Assembly (NCBI RefSeq): GCF_040363165.1
Contig: NZ_BSRG01000011.1
Location: 1 to 58,841 of the forward strand
DNA length: 58,841 nucleotides
Reading direction: 5' to 3'
Source: Thermus sp. LT1-2-5
Lineage (GTDB): Bacteria; Deinococcota; Deinococci; Deinococcales; Thermaceae
Shown here piece after piece: positions 17,115 through 25,940 of this stretch (position 1 is the stretch's first letter; each line of letters opens with the position of its first letter). Under the pieces are notes generated by a model. That model did not search any database. It was not told where the DNA came from and worked only from the letters and a program-made list of their open reading frames with translations. The translations under genes and the position numbers were made by a program.

Positions 17115-19318
17115 GGAGCCAAGGTGAGGCTTCCTCCGCTAACCGAGGTGTCCTCGGTGTAGTCGGGCTTGGTGAGGACTACATCCGCCACGCTCAGGGT
17201 TCCGCCGCCCGTGCCCGTGACGGTTAGGACTGCCACCTGACCGGGGGCGCTGAAGGCGTTGTTGCAGATGAGGGCCACGTTCCACTGGTTGGGGTTCGTG
17301 GACACCTGGGCGAAGTCCAGGGTGCACCCTGAGGTCAGGGCGCCCGTGCCTGCGCTCAGGCTGAAGCCGGCGGGTAGCGTCACGCTAAAGAGGGCGGCGC
17401 GGTAGGCGTCGGTGGAGCCCACCAGGTTCACCCCCACGCTGTAGGTGTTGCCCGCGCGGCTGAGGAGGGTGGGCTGGAGGGCCTTGGGGGCGGCGCTAAC
17501 CGTGAGGGTAAAGGTATGGTTCCGGGTGAGGCCGCCACCCGTGGCTTGGAGCGTCAGGGGGTAGGTGCCGGGAGCAACGTTGGGGCCCACGTTCAGAACC
17601 AGGGAAACGTTGGTCCCGGTGGTGGGGTTTTCGGCGAAGGCGTAAGCCACCTGGTTGCCCCCGTTTCCGAGAATGGTTCCGCTCAGGCTCAGGCTTACGG
17701 GCCCAGAGAAGTGGGTGCGGTTGAGGGTGACGCTTACCGTGCCCGAAGCCCCCTGCGTCACGGTGATGTCGTTCGCGCTCACGGTGAAGTCGTAAAGGGT
17801 GACGCTCAGGGGCCGGGTGCGGGTGAGGCTCCCCCCAATTGCCCGCACCTGAAGGTTGTAGCTCCCAGCCGTGGCGCTTCCCGCACCCACGGTTAGGGCC
17901 ACGGGATTGCTTGTGGGTAAGGAGGCGCTAGCCGGGTTTAGCGTGAGGGAGGTTGGGTTGCCGTTGGCGTCGGTGAGCGCCAGGTTCACGCTCCCGCTGA
18001 AGCCGCCGTAGGTGGAGAAAAAGGCCTGAAGGTTTGCCGTTCCCCCCACGGGCAGGGTGAGGGTGCTTTGGTCCAGGTAGAAGTCAAACCCGGGGCTTTC
18101 TTGGACCACCAGGGCGAAGGGCTTTTCCCGGACAAGGGTTCCGCTTTCCGCCTTAAGGCGCAGGGTGTAGGTGCCCGGGGCTACCCCGCTCCCCACGGAG
18201 AGGGTTAGGGTGCCGCTGAAGGGGCTGTTCAGGTTCACCGTGGAGGGGTTTTGCAGGCTTACCCCGGAGGGGGCGTCCAGGAGGCTTAGGCCCACGGCGC
18301 CCGTGAAGCCGTTTTCCGGGGTGAGGGTGAACCCCAGGGTGGCGGTCCCGCCGGGGGTGGTGGTGGTGCTGGGGGCGGCCAGGTCCAAGGTAAAGCTGGG
18401 GTAGGGGGCGTGGACCCGGGCGGTGCGGGTGCCAGCGGCGCCGGCTTGGCACTGGATGCTCCCCTCCAGGGTGTTCCCCTGGGCTTCTACTTTGTAGGCC
18501 TTGCCCGCGGCCCCCGGGGGGGTTTGGTCCGTCATGGCGATTCCTTGGGGGTGGGTGCAGGACACGCTAGGAAGGGCGCCATTCCCGGAGTTGTTGAGGA
18601 GGAGGTAGGCGAAGGACCCCGGGTTCAGGGTGAGGTCCTGCGGGGCGAGCTCGAGGTTGGCCTCGAGGGCCGGGTTTACGATCTTGCGTAGGAGAAGGGC
18701 CAGGTCTTGCCCCGTGAGGGTGCCGCTGGAGTTGAGGTCCCCGTGGTAGCGCTGGTAGGCGGTGGGGCTAGTCAGGTTGCCGGCCAAGAGATCCGCAAGC
18801 AAGACGCCATCGCTCAGGCTCACGCTCCCGTTTCCGTTCAAGTCGCCTAAGGGGTTTTGCACGAAGCTCGGGTCGGCCTCTGCCTGGGTTATTCCTTGTA
18901 CCACAGACTGAGACTGCGGCAGGACCAGGGCCTGGGGTCGGAGCCCGCCGCTCCCCCACGTTTGCCTCACGGCCCGCCCCTCCGGGTAGGTTTCCACCAC
19001 CCGCACCGTGGGCTTCGCCCCGGGCCGGAGCACCTCAAAGGTGAGGGTCAGGATGGCGCCCGAGGGCACATTGGGGGCCACTGCCGCCGCCCGGACCTTC
19101 CCCGCTTCGGCGAAAGCCTCGGCGGCGTAGGGGCCTTCCGCCCCCACGTAGCGCAATGCGCTGGGGTCAAAGGTGGCTTCCACCAAAACCCCCCGCACGC
19201 CGTCACCCTGGAGCCCCAGGGTCCAGGTTTCCGGGGCCCGGCTCGTGGTGGGTTGCGAGCAGGCTCCGAGGAACAGGCTTAGGGCCAACCCGAATGCGAT
19301 ACGCCAACGCTCTTTCAT
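17111..19318 (-). CDS. Surface lipoprotein with cohesin-like, dockerin-like and four Ig-like modules
   Basis: The ATG at 19318 (MKERWRIAFGLALSLFLGAC) follows GGGAGGTG; the in-frame ATG at 19366 would lengthen the signal needlessly. The 735-residue lipoprotein has a cohesin-like N-terminus (VLVEATFDPSALRYVGAEGP; LTLTFEVLRPGAKP) and a dockerin-like pair at about 150-215 (GDLNGNGSVSLSDGVLLADL; GDLNSSGTLTGQDLALLLRK). Ig-like repeats follow (FTLTPENGFTGAVGLSLLD; YGGFSGSVNLALTDANG; THFSGPVSLSLSG), and it ends with the cysteine-containing C-terminal domain shared with the next gene. It is the first gene of the operon that runs to pelF and GH114. Confidence 0.78.
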   Translation of the reverse strand: MKERWRIAFGLALSLFLGACSQPTTSRAPETWTLGLQGDGVRGVLVEATFDPSALRYVGAEGPYAAEAFAEAGKVRAAAVAPNVPSGAILTLTFEVLRPGAKPTVRVVETYPEGRAVRQTWGSGGLRPQALVLPQSQSVVQGITQAEADPSFVQNPLGDLNGNGSVSLSDGVLLADLLAGNLTSPTAYQRYHGDLNSSGTLTGQDLALLLRKIVNPALEANLELAPQDLTLNPGSFAYLLLNNSGNGALPSVSCTHPQGIAMTDQTPPGAAGKAYKVEAQGNTLEGSIQCQAGAAGTRTARVHAPYPSFTLDLAAPSTTTTPGGTATLGFTLTPENGFTGAVGLSLLDAPSGVSLQNPSTVNLNSPFSGTLTLSVGSGVAPGTYTLRLKAESGTLVREKPFALVVQESPGFDFYLDQSTLTLPVGGTANLQAFFSTYGGFSGSVNLALTDANGNPTSLTLNPASASLPTSNPVALTVGAGSATAGSYNLQVRAIGGSLTRTRPLSVTLYDFTVSANDITVTQGASGTVSVTLNRTHFSGPVSLSLSGTILGNGGNQVAYAFAENPTTGTNVSLVLNVGPNVAPGTYPLTLQATGGGLTRNHTFTLTVSAAPKALQPTLLSRAGNTYSVGVNLVGSTDAYRAALFSVTLPAGFSLSAGTGALTSGCTLDFAQVSTNPNQWNVALICNNAFSAPGQVAVLTVTGTGGGTLSVADVVLTKPDYTEDTSVSGGSLTLAP

Positions 19319-19562
19319 GGCACCTCCCGAATACAACCCCAAAATCTTTAGCGGGATGGAAGACAACAGACCACGCCCCCCTGAGGAAGGGAAAGGAGAA
19401 CCGCCACGCTGCGGGGGAAGAAGGCATTAATTATCCATGGATCTCTGCTTCCACCCCGCTATCCCAAGCTTAGAAGGAGGTGAGGAAGTTGTCTTCCGAC
19501 TTCAGGCCTAGGCCAAAGGCCGAAAGCATCCTACGTCTTTTACACGAGAAGTCCTAAGCCCC
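19319..19562 (-). promoter_or_regulatory. Leader region of the pelF operon
   Basis: This 244-base gap lies upstream of the cohesin/dockerin lipoprotein. On the minus strand it holds an AT-rich GGATAATTAATG (around 19426-19437), the most likely -10 area, and GGGAGGTG just before the start. Near 19505-19530 an imperfect GC-rich hairpin (CTTTCGGCC with GGCCTGAAG) could end transcription of the CBM9/GH114 gene, but no T-run follows. I looked for a c-di-GMP riboswitch core and did not recognise one. Confidence 0.4.
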
Positions 19563-20948
19563 CTACGGGAGCTCCGTCAGCCGGCCCAAGGCCACGTAGG
19601 GTACGAAGCCGAGTTCCAAGGCGCGCCGTTCCGCCCAGGCCTTGGCCTCGGCGCTTGGGGCCACGTCCAAACTCAGGGCGAGAAGCCCCCGGCTCCGGAA
19701 GGGCCATACAGGACTGGGGTCGGCCAGGGCCGGCCTTCCCGTAGCATCCAGGGAGAGCCCTGAGTAGACGACCCCGTCTAGGTAACGGGCGGTGCGCCGG
19801 AGGACCCGGAACCCCCGGTGTTGCAGGAACAGGGCCCCGGGATTGGCCTGGCGCAGGCTACGCACCAAGGCGGCCAGGGCGGGGATCTTCTCCGGGTAGA
19901 GGTCCGCCAGGTCCAGCCCGTCCAGGAAGAAGCCTTCAAACCCCAAGGCGAGAAGCCGATCCGCTTCGGCGTGCACGTGGGCCTGCCAGGCGGGGGAGGC
20001 GGGGTCCATGAGGAGGGTGTCCGGGGCGTAGGGGTTGGATCCGAGGGTGGCGTTCTGCAACCCTCGTCCCTCCGCCTCCGTGCGGGAAACCATCCCCAGG
20101 GGCAAGTAAGCCACCACCCTCGTTCCCCCCTCCTTGAGCCCCCGCACCAGGCCCAAAGGGGCTTCCCGGGCCAGGACCACCAGGTCGTATGCCCGGAGGC
20201 GGGCGAGCGTTCCGGGGTCGCCCCCGTAGTAAAGCGCCCAGTGCCGCAGCCCCTGGAGGCGGCTTGGGATAGGGGGGAGGGCTGCTTCCCGGGCCCGCAC
20301 CTCCGCGGCCAAGGCCTCGAGGTCCTGTGGAGCCTGGAGGAAGGCCAGGTAGCCGTAATTGCCGGGGGAGTGGAAGCTGCCCCCCATGGGCCAGAGGGTG
20401 TACTCCTGGGCGCTCGGGTGGCCGCGGCCCACCTTGAGTTGCCACAGGCTTCCGGGCTTGGGGAGAGGCAGGGCTTCCCCGAAGGGGATGCGTAGGGCCG
20501 CCCACCACCCCCCCGGGAACGTCCCGGTCCGGGCCTCGTAGGGTAGGGAAGCGGTGTAGCGCCGGAAGCGCACGCCCTTGGGGTTCACCGCCAGGTGCAG
20601 GTCCGGGGCCTCCTCGTCAAAGGGGTCCCACCGCAGGAAGACCTCGAGGGTATCGTCCTCCCACCACTCGGGGTCGTCCGGGCCCCGCTCCGCCTTGGGC
20701 GGCGCCTCCTGCTCCAGGCGCGCCACCACGTACAGGGCTTCCCCGTCGTAGGCCACCTGGAAGCTCCCGGGAAAGCGGGCGGGTTCAGGGGGATAGGTGG
20801 TGGTGAGGCGAAGGGGGTATTCGGGAAGCCCCGGGTAGCCTTCCACGTCCCAAGGCCCTTGGGGACGGGGCAGGGCTTGGGCCACCTCCACCCTTTGGGC
20901 CAAAGCCAAACCAACCAGGGTCAATAGGGCGAGCAAAATTCGGAGCAT
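19563..20948 (-). CDS. Secreted protein: CBM9-like domain fused to a GH114-like domain
   Basis: 461 residues with the signal peptide LRILLALLTLVGLALAQ. Residues about 20-205 look like a CBM9/DOMON sugar-binding sandwich (FQVAYDGEALYVVARLEQEA; WEDDTLEVFLRWDPFDEE; YTLWPMGGSFHSPGNYGYL). Residues about 225-460 form a GH114-type barrel: HWALYYGGDPGTLARL, VVAYLPLGMVSRTEAEG and GFEGFFLDGLDLADLYP. So it is a hydrolase that carries its own polymer-binding module, likely trimming or releasing the polysaccharide made by the downstream operon. A -10 box six bases before its ATG suggests separate, leaderless transcription. Confidence 0.75.
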   Translation of the reverse strand: MLRILLALLTLVGLALAQRVEVAQALPRPQGPWDVEGYPGLPEYPLRLTTTYPPEPARFPGSFQVAYDGEALYVVARLEQEAPPKAERGPDDPEWWEDDTLEVFLRWDPFDEEAPDLHLAVNPKGVRFRRYTASLPYEARTGTFPGGWWAALRIPFGEALPLPKPGSLWQLKVGRGHPSAQEYTLWPMGGSFHSPGNYGYLAFLQAPQDLEALAAEVRAREAALPPIPSRLQGLRHWALYYGGDPGTLARLRAYDLVVLAREAPLGLVRGLKEGGTRVVAYLPLGMVSRTEAEGRGLQNATLGSNPYAPDTLLMDPASPAWQAHVHAEADRLLALGFEGFFLDGLDLADLYPEKIPALAALVRSLRQANPGALFLQHRGFRVLRRTARYLDGVVYSGLSLDATGRPALADPSPVWPFRSRGLLALSLDVAPSAEAKAWAERRALELGFVPYVALGRLTELP

Positions 20949-20954
20949 GGAACC

Positions 20955-20983
20955 ACTATAGCCCTTTAGCGCCTGGGGTCCAG
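20955..20983 (-). promoter_or_regulatory. Leaderless-type promoter of the CBM9/GH114 gene
   Basis: On the minus strand TATAGT (20960-20955) sits six bases before the ATG at 20948, with CTGGAC 17 bases further upstream as a weak -35. A -10 placed this close to a start codon is the pattern of leaderless transcripts. There is no ribosome site in the 17-base gap after the permease gene, which supports it. Confidence 0.5.
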
Positions 20984-21763
20984 GCGGTCCCTGAGCCCGT
21001 CCCCCAGAAGGTTGAAGCCCAAGACCGCCAGGGAAAGGGCGAGCCCCGGCACCAGGGCGGGGTACGGGGAGAGGGGCAGGAAGCTTTGCGCCTCCCGGAG
21101 CATCCGCCCCAGGCTCGGGGCGGGGGGCTGGACGCCGAGGCCCAGATAGGAAAGGGCGGCCTCGGCCAGGAGGGCGGCGGCGAAGGCCAGGCTGGCCTGG
21201 ACCATGAGGGGCCCGAGGAGGTTGGGGAGGAGGTGGCGGAGGAGGATCCGCCCCCTCGAGGCCCCCAAGGCCAGGGCGGCCTCCACAAAGGGAGCGCTCC
21301 GGAGGCTTAGGGCGTAGGCCCGGGCCAGGCGGAAGAAGGCGGGCACCATGGAAAGCCCCACGGCCAGCATGCTGCTCCAGGCCCCGGGCCCTAGGAGGGC
21401 GGCGAAGAGGAGGGCGAGGAGAAGCCCGGGGAGGGCGTAAAGGGCCTCCATGAGGAGGCTTAGGGCCCCGTCTCCAAGCCCCCCCAGGTACCCGGCGAAA
21501 AGCCCCAAGGCCACCCCCAGGGAAAACCCCACCCCCACGGCGACGCCGCCCACCAGGAGGGCGTTTTTCGCCCCGTGGAGGACCCGGGCCAGGAGGTCCC
21601 GGCCCAAGGGGTCGGTGCCCAGGGGGTGCTCAGGGGAGGGGGGGCTTAGGCGGCGGAGGAAGTCCGGGGCGTTGGGGTCCACGGGGTAGAGGAGGGAGGC
21701 CAGGGCTAGGAGGAGGAAGAGGCCCACCAGGAGGCCCCCCAAGAGGAGGCTTGGGCTACGCAT
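20966..21763 (-). CDS. Peptide/opine-type ABC permease (DppC family)
   Basis: 265-residue inner-membrane permease. HPLGTDPLGRDLLARVLHGA (about residues 46-65) is the DppC/OppC hallmark, and the coupling loop reads ALALGASRGRILLRHLLPN. It pairs with the DppB-type permease that overlaps its start by eight bases. The importer has no ATPase gene nearby. Confidence 0.93.
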   Translation of the reverse strand: MRSPSLLLGGLLVGLFLLLALASLLYPVDPNAPDFLRRLSPPSPEHPLGTDPLGRDLLARVLHGAKNALLVGGVAVGVGFSLGVALGLFAGYLGGLGDGALSLLMEALYALPGLLLALLFAALLGPGAWSSMLAVGLSMVPAFFRLARAYALSLRSAPFVEAALALGASRGRILLRHLLPNLLGPLMVQASLAFAAALLAEAALSYLGLGVQPPAPSLGRMLREAQSFLPLSPYPALVPGLALSLAVLGFNLLGDGLRDRLDPRR

Positions 21764-22691
21764 ACTCCACCCTCGGATCCAAGAGCCCGTAGAGGAGGTC
21801 CACCAGGAGGTTGAAGAGGACGATGAGGCCTGCCATGGCCAGGACCAAGCCCTGGAGCAGGGGGTAGTCCCGGGCCTCCAGGGCGGTGAGGGCCAGGCTC
21901 CCTAGGCCCGGCAGGGCGAAGACCGCCTCCACCACCACCGCCCCCGTGAGGAGGAAGCCCCCCTCTAGGCCGAGCAGGGTGACCAGGGGGAGGCTCGCCG
22001 GCTTCAGGGCGTGCTTGAGGAGCACGAGGGCCTCCGGCACCCCCTTGGCCCGGGCGGTGCGGATGTAGTCCTGGGAAAGGACCTCCAGGAGGCTTGCCCG
22101 GGCCATGCGGAAGAGGATGGCGGCCCGGGAGAGGGCCAGGGTGAGGGCGGGGAGGAGGAGGTGGCGCAGGGCCTCTTCGGGGCTGGCCCAGCCGGGGAAG
22201 CCGCTTGCGGGGAGGAGGGGGAGGTGGACGGCGAAGAGGTAGAGGAGGATCACCCCCAAGAAGAAGGTGGGCAGGGACTGGAGGAAGGCCACAAGCCCGC
22301 TTAGGGCGAGGTCCAAAGGGGAAAAGCGCACCGCCAATAGCGCACCGGGAAGGGCCAGGGCCAAGGCCCCCAAAAGCCCCAGGAAGACCAGGGCCAAGGA
22401 CAAGGGAAGCCGCTCCCGCAAGAGCTCCGCCACGGGCTTGCCGTAGCGGATGGACTCCCCCAGGTCCAGGCGGGCGAGCCCCCCGAGCCAGTCTAGGTAG
22501 CGCCTTAGGGGTGGGCGGTCCAGCCCCAGGGTCCGCTCCAGGGCGGCGCGGGCCTCGGGGGAGGCCTCGAGGCCCAAAATGGCCTGCACTGGGTCCCCGG
22601 GCAGGAGGAGGAGGAAGGCGAAGACCAGGCTGGCGGCGAGCCAAAGGGTAACCAGGGCGAGGAGGAGGCGCCTTAGGAGGAAGCCCTGCAT
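21756..22691 (-). CDS. Peptide-type ABC permease (DppB family)
   Basis: 311 residues, six helices. The N-terminus (FLLRRLLLALVTLWLAASLV) and SQDYIRTARAKGVPEALVLL with the following ALKPASLPLVTLLG are typical of DppB. The periplasmic loop LGLDRPPLRRYLDWLGGLAR is also standard. It follows the binding-protein stop with no spacer and overlaps the DppC-type gene. Confidence 0.93.
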   Translation of the reverse strand: MQGFLLRRLLLALVTLWLAASLVFAFLLLLPGDPVQAILGLEASPEARAALERTLGLDRPPLRRYLDWLGGLARLDLGESIRYGKPVAELLRERLPLSLALVFLGLLGALALALPGALLAVRFSPLDLALSGLVAFLQSLPTFFLGVILLYLFAVHLPLLPASGFPGWASPEEALRHLLLPALTLALSRAAILFRMARASLLEVLSQDYIRTARAKGVPEALVLLKHALKPASLPLVTLLGLEGGFLLTGAVVVEAVFALPGLGSLALTALEARDYPLLQGLVLAMAGLIVLFNLLVDLLYGLLDPRVEYA

Positions 22692-24173
22692 CTAGCGCGC
22701 CAGGTAGACCCGGGTCACGTTGAGGCTAGGGGTGGGCTGGTTCTGCCACCAGCCCATGACCTCGCGGCGCATGGCGGCGATGTAGGGGGCGTTCATCACC
22801 CAGAGGTTCACCGCATCCTGGGCCAGGAGGCGTTGCATCGCCTTCATCACCTCGCAGGCCCGGTTGGGGTCAGGGGTGCGCAGGTACTGGGTGTAAAGCT
22901 CCCGGAACCGGGGGGAGTCGTAGCGGAAATAGTAGTTGGGGTTGGCGTAGATTCCGATGTCGTGGGGCTCGGAGTGGCCGATGATGGTCATCTGGTAGTC
23001 CGCCCCCCGGAAGACCCGGGAGAGCCAGGTGGCCCATTCCACCACCTCCAGCCGCGCCTGGACCCCGATTTGGCTGAGCTGGGCGGCGATGGCCTCCCCG
23101 AGCCGCCTTTCGTAGGGGTAAGGGGCGGCCAGGGTGAAGGTGAAGCGCAAGGGGTTGTTGGGCCCGTAGCCCGCCTCCTGCAACAGGGCCCGGGCCCGGG
23201 CGGGGTCGTAGGGGTAGAGGCCGGAGAGGTCCTCGTAGCACCGCTCCCCGGGGGAGCGGTGGCTCCCGATGGGGGTGCCGAAGCCCAGCATCACCCCCTC
23301 CACCAGGGCCTTCTTGTCCACGGCGTACTGCATGGCCCGGCGGACCCTGGGGTCGTTGAAGGGGGGGCGGCTGTTGTTCATGCCCACGGTGATCTCCGTG
23401 GTGGTGAAGCCCGTGACCACCTTGAAGGCCGGGTCCCGCTGCAACACCAAAGCGTTTTCCGGGCTCACCCCTAGGCCGATCACCTGGATGTCCCCGGCCC
23501 TAAGGGCGGCGAGCTGGGCGTTCTGGTCGGGGAGGAAGCGGAAGAAGACCCGGTCCAGGTAGGGAAGGCCGGGCTCGTAGTACCCGTCGAAGCGCTCCAG
23601 CCGCACCCCCACCCCCCGCTCCCAGGCCACGAAGCGGAAGGGTCCGGTGCCGATGGGGTTCGTCTTTTGCTCCTCCACCCGCCCCTTGGGGCCGATCACG
23701 GAGTCGGGGCGGGCCAGGTTGAAGAGGAAGTCCTGGTTGGGCTGGCGCAGGCGGAAGACCACGGTGTAGGGGTCCAGGGCCTCCACGCTCTGGATGTCCT
23801 GGTAGTACTCGGGGTGGGTGTGGCCGGACTTGGGGTCCCGGGCCCGGGTGAACTTGAAGACCACGTCCTCGGCGGTGAAGGGGCTCCCGTTGTGGAAGCG
23901 CACCCCCTTGCGCAGGTAAAAGGTCCAGGTGAGGCTCGTGGGGCTTCCCTGCCAGCGCTCCGCCAGGGCCGGGACGATCTCCCCCTTCTCGTTGAACCTC
24001 ACCAGCCCCTGGAGGACGTTGTCGTACAGCATGCGGGGGATTTCCTGGCTGGTGGAGGCGGTGGGGTCCAGGACCGGGGGCTCGGCCAGGATGGCCACCC
24101 GAAGCTCCCCGCCCCGGGTCTGGGCCAGGGCGAGGGAGAATCCGAGGACGAGTAGGGCCAGGGTACGCTTCAT
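22692..24173 (-). CDS. Peptide ABC importer binding protein (SBP_bac_5 family)
   Basis: 493 residues, signal peptide KRTLALLVLGFSLALAQ, ATG preceded by GGGAGG. The mature part has LRVAILAEPPVLDPTASTSQ, LTWTFYLRKGVRFHNGSPFT and FTAEDVVFKFTRARDP, the fixed points of the oligopeptide-binding (cluster C) fold. It binds a peptide, opine or sugar-peptide in the periplasm and delivers it to the two permeases encoded next. First gene of the unit. Confidence 0.93.
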   Translation of the reverse strand: MKRTLALLVLGFSLALAQTRGGELRVAILAEPPVLDPTASTSQEIPRMLYDNVLQGLVRFNEKGEIVPALAERWQGSPTSLTWTFYLRKGVRFHNGSPFTAEDVVFKFTRARDPKSGHTHPEYYQDIQSVEALDPYTVVFRLRQPNQDFLFNLARPDSVIGPKGRVEEQKTNPIGTGPFRFVAWERGVGVRLERFDGYYEPGLPYLDRVFFRFLPDQNAQLAALRAGDIQVIGLGVSPENALVLQRDPAFKVVTGFTTTEITVGMNNSRPPFNDPRVRRAMQYAVDKKALVEGVMLGFGTPIGSHRSPGERCYEDLSGLYPYDPARARALLQEAGYGPNNPLRFTFTLAAPYPYERRLGEAIAAQLSQIGVQARLEVVEWATWLSRVFRGADYQMTIIGHSEPHDIGIYANPNYYFRYDSPRFRELYTQYLRTPDPNRACEVMKAMQRLLAQDAVNLWVMNAPYIAAMRREVMGWWQNQPTPSLNVTRVYLAR

Positions 24174-24198
24174 GGGTTCCTCCCTTACGGCAAGGGTA

Positions 24199-25305
24199 TC
24201 ACATGGGCCCTTGCGTGAGGTCCTCTCCGCCGAAGAGGCCCCGTTTTTGGGCCTGCAGGTCTAGGCCCACCGCCTCCAGGAGCCTCCTCGCCTCCTCTAG
24301 GTCCCTTGTCCAGGCCTCGACGTAGGCATGGAGGGTCTTTTCCTTTAGGGGCTGGAAGAGGCTCGGCTCGAAACGGTCCTTGCCCGGGATGAGGAACCAG
24401 GCCTCGTTTCCCCCAAGGCGGGCCCAGAAGGGCCTGCCGAGGCGGTGCCGGAAGGCCACCAAGGCCTCCTGCGCCCTGGGGGTAAGGAGTTTCCTCGCCT
24501 GTATCTGGTCCCCGTAGACGTCGAAGAGGCGCTCGAAGGCGGCGGATTCCAGGACCACCCGCTCCTTGGGCTTGGCGAACCCCAGGCCGTAAAGGAGGAA
24601 GGGCAAGGAAAGTAGGGCCAAAAGGCCTACCGCGAGGGCCACCTTGGAGGCGTCCCCCTCCAGGGTGCCCAGGGCGAGGAAAAGGAGGAGCATCCCCCAG
24701 AAGAGGCCGAGGAAGAGGAGGACGGCCCAACGGGGGGCCCCACCCGCCTGGAGGGCTACCCCTTGCGGGGCGAGATGTACCTCCCCTGGAAGGGCGAAGG
24801 GAAGGGCGAAGCGGTAGAGGGTCCCGGAGAGGATGCGGACGTGGCGGGTGCCGTTCTTGGTGCGTTGTCGGCGGTAGAGGGTGAGGTCGCTCGAGCGGAA
24901 GGGGAAGGGGCCGACCTTTCCTTCCAGGAGGTCCTCGCTCCCGTAGCGGTCCGCTCGGGGCAGGAGGCCCGAGGCTTCCGCCTCCTCCCGGGAAAGGCCC
25001 GGGAAGGGGCGGTGGGTGAAGCCCAAGGCTTCCGCTAGTGGCGTCACCAGAGCCCGCTTGAGGCGCAGGCGGAAGGAGGCGAGAAGCCCCAGGGCGAGGC
25101 TAGGCGGAAGAGCCACCAGAAGGGGCCAAATGCCCCCCCCAGTCCCCAAGCCCAGGGTGTGGAAGAGCAGGAGGAGGAAGTAAGCCCACAAGGGGGTGGC
25201 CAGGAGCAGGGCCACGGCGGAGAGGAGCGCCCGGCGCCGTTCCGCTTCCAAAGGGGCGAGCTTGGCCTCGAGGGTCTGCAGGATCCCGGTCTTGTTCATG
25301 ACCAC
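24199..25305 (-). CDS. DUF3137 membrane protein
   Basis: 368 residues (an ATG at 25299 is an equally good start). Two N-terminal helices (LLSAVALLLATPLWAYFLLL and LLVALPPSLALGLLASF) and two central ones surround soluble parts. The C-terminal block FERLFDVYGDQIQARKLLTP then FLIPGKDRFEPSLFQPL is the DUF3137 pattern. These proteins are often encoded beside LemA, as here (25 bases downstream of it). Function unknown; a membrane-stress role is sometimes proposed for LemA partners. Confidence 0.8.
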   Translation of the reverse strand: MVMNKTGILQTLEAKLAPLEAERRRALLSAVALLLATPLWAYFLLLLFHTLGLGTGGGIWPLLVALPPSLALGLLASFRLRLKRALVTPLAEALGFTHRPFPGLSREEAEASGLLPRADRYGSEDLLEGKVGPFPFRSSDLTLYRRQRTKNGTRHVRILSGTLYRFALPFALPGEVHLAPQGVALQAGGAPRWAVLLFLGLFWGMLLLFLALGTLEGDASKVALAVGLLALLSLPFLLYGLGFAKPKERVVLESAAFERLFDVYGDQIQARKLLTPRAQEALVAFRHRLGRPFWARLGGNEAWFLIPGKDRFEPSLFQPLKEKTLHAYVEAWTRDLEEARRLLEAVGLDLQAQKRGLFGGEDLTQGPM

Positions 25306-25330
25306 GAGCGGACTTCCCCTATAGGGCGCG

Positions 25331-25891
25331 CTACCCCAAGAGCCTTCCCAAATCGGGCTTCGCCTGTTCCTCCTCGGGAACGGTGAACACGGGCTTCCGC
25401 CCTAGGCCCATGAGGGGGGCGAGGAGGCGGCCCGGCAGTTGCTCGATGGCGTTGTTGTAGTCGGTGACCGCCTGGTTGTAGAAGCGCCGGGCGGCGGCCA
25501 GGGAGTCCTCCACCTCCGTGAGGGCCGCCTGGAGCTGGAGGAAGTTCTGGCTCGCCTTCAAGTCGGGGTAGGCCTCGGCCCGGAGGCGCACCTGGGCGAG
25601 GAGGCGGGAGAGCTCCCCCTCCAGCTTCAATCCCTCCTCGGTGGGGCCCGCCCTCGAGGCCCTCTCCCGAAGCTCCACCAGCTTCTCCAAGAGCTCCCGC
25701 TCGTGGGCCATGTAGCGCTTCACCGCCTCCACCAGGTTGGGGATGAGGTCGTGGCGCTTTTTGAGGTAGGCCTGCACCGCTCCGGAGGCGTTTTCCACCT
25801 GGTTCTTGCGGGCGATAAGGGCGTTGTAGGTCAAAAGCAGGGCAAGCCCCACAAGGATCAGCGCAAGGAGCAAGAAGAGTCCCGAGCTCAT
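25331..25891 (-). CDS. lemA: LemA family protein
   Basis: 186 residues: one N-terminal membrane helix (LLALILVGLALLLTYNALIA), then a long helical bundle with the LemA signature KNQVENASGAVQAYLKKRHD and LIPNLVEAVKRYMAHERELL. ATG at 25891. Length matches LemA. It is co-transcribed with the DUF3137 gene. The biochemical role is not known. Confidence 0.93.
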   Translation of the reverse strand: MSSGLFLLLALILVGLALLLTYNALIARKNQVENASGAVQAYLKKRHDLIPNLVEAVKRYMAHERELLEKLVELRERASRAGPTEEGLKLEGELSRLLAQVRLRAEAYPDLKASQNFLQLQAALTEVEDSLAAARRFYNQAVTDYNNAIEQLPGRLLAPLMGLGRKPVFTVPEEEQAKPDLGRLLG

Positions 25892-25940
25892 GGCGTCCCT
25901 TACTCCTTTATACCTGGCGGGAGCGGGTCATCGCCGTGGC

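Noticed and set aside
19319-19562. c-di-GMP (GEMM) riboswitch before the Pel-like operon
   Set aside because: Pel loci are often under c-di-GMP control, so I looked, but the conserved core and tetraloop receptor pattern are not there.
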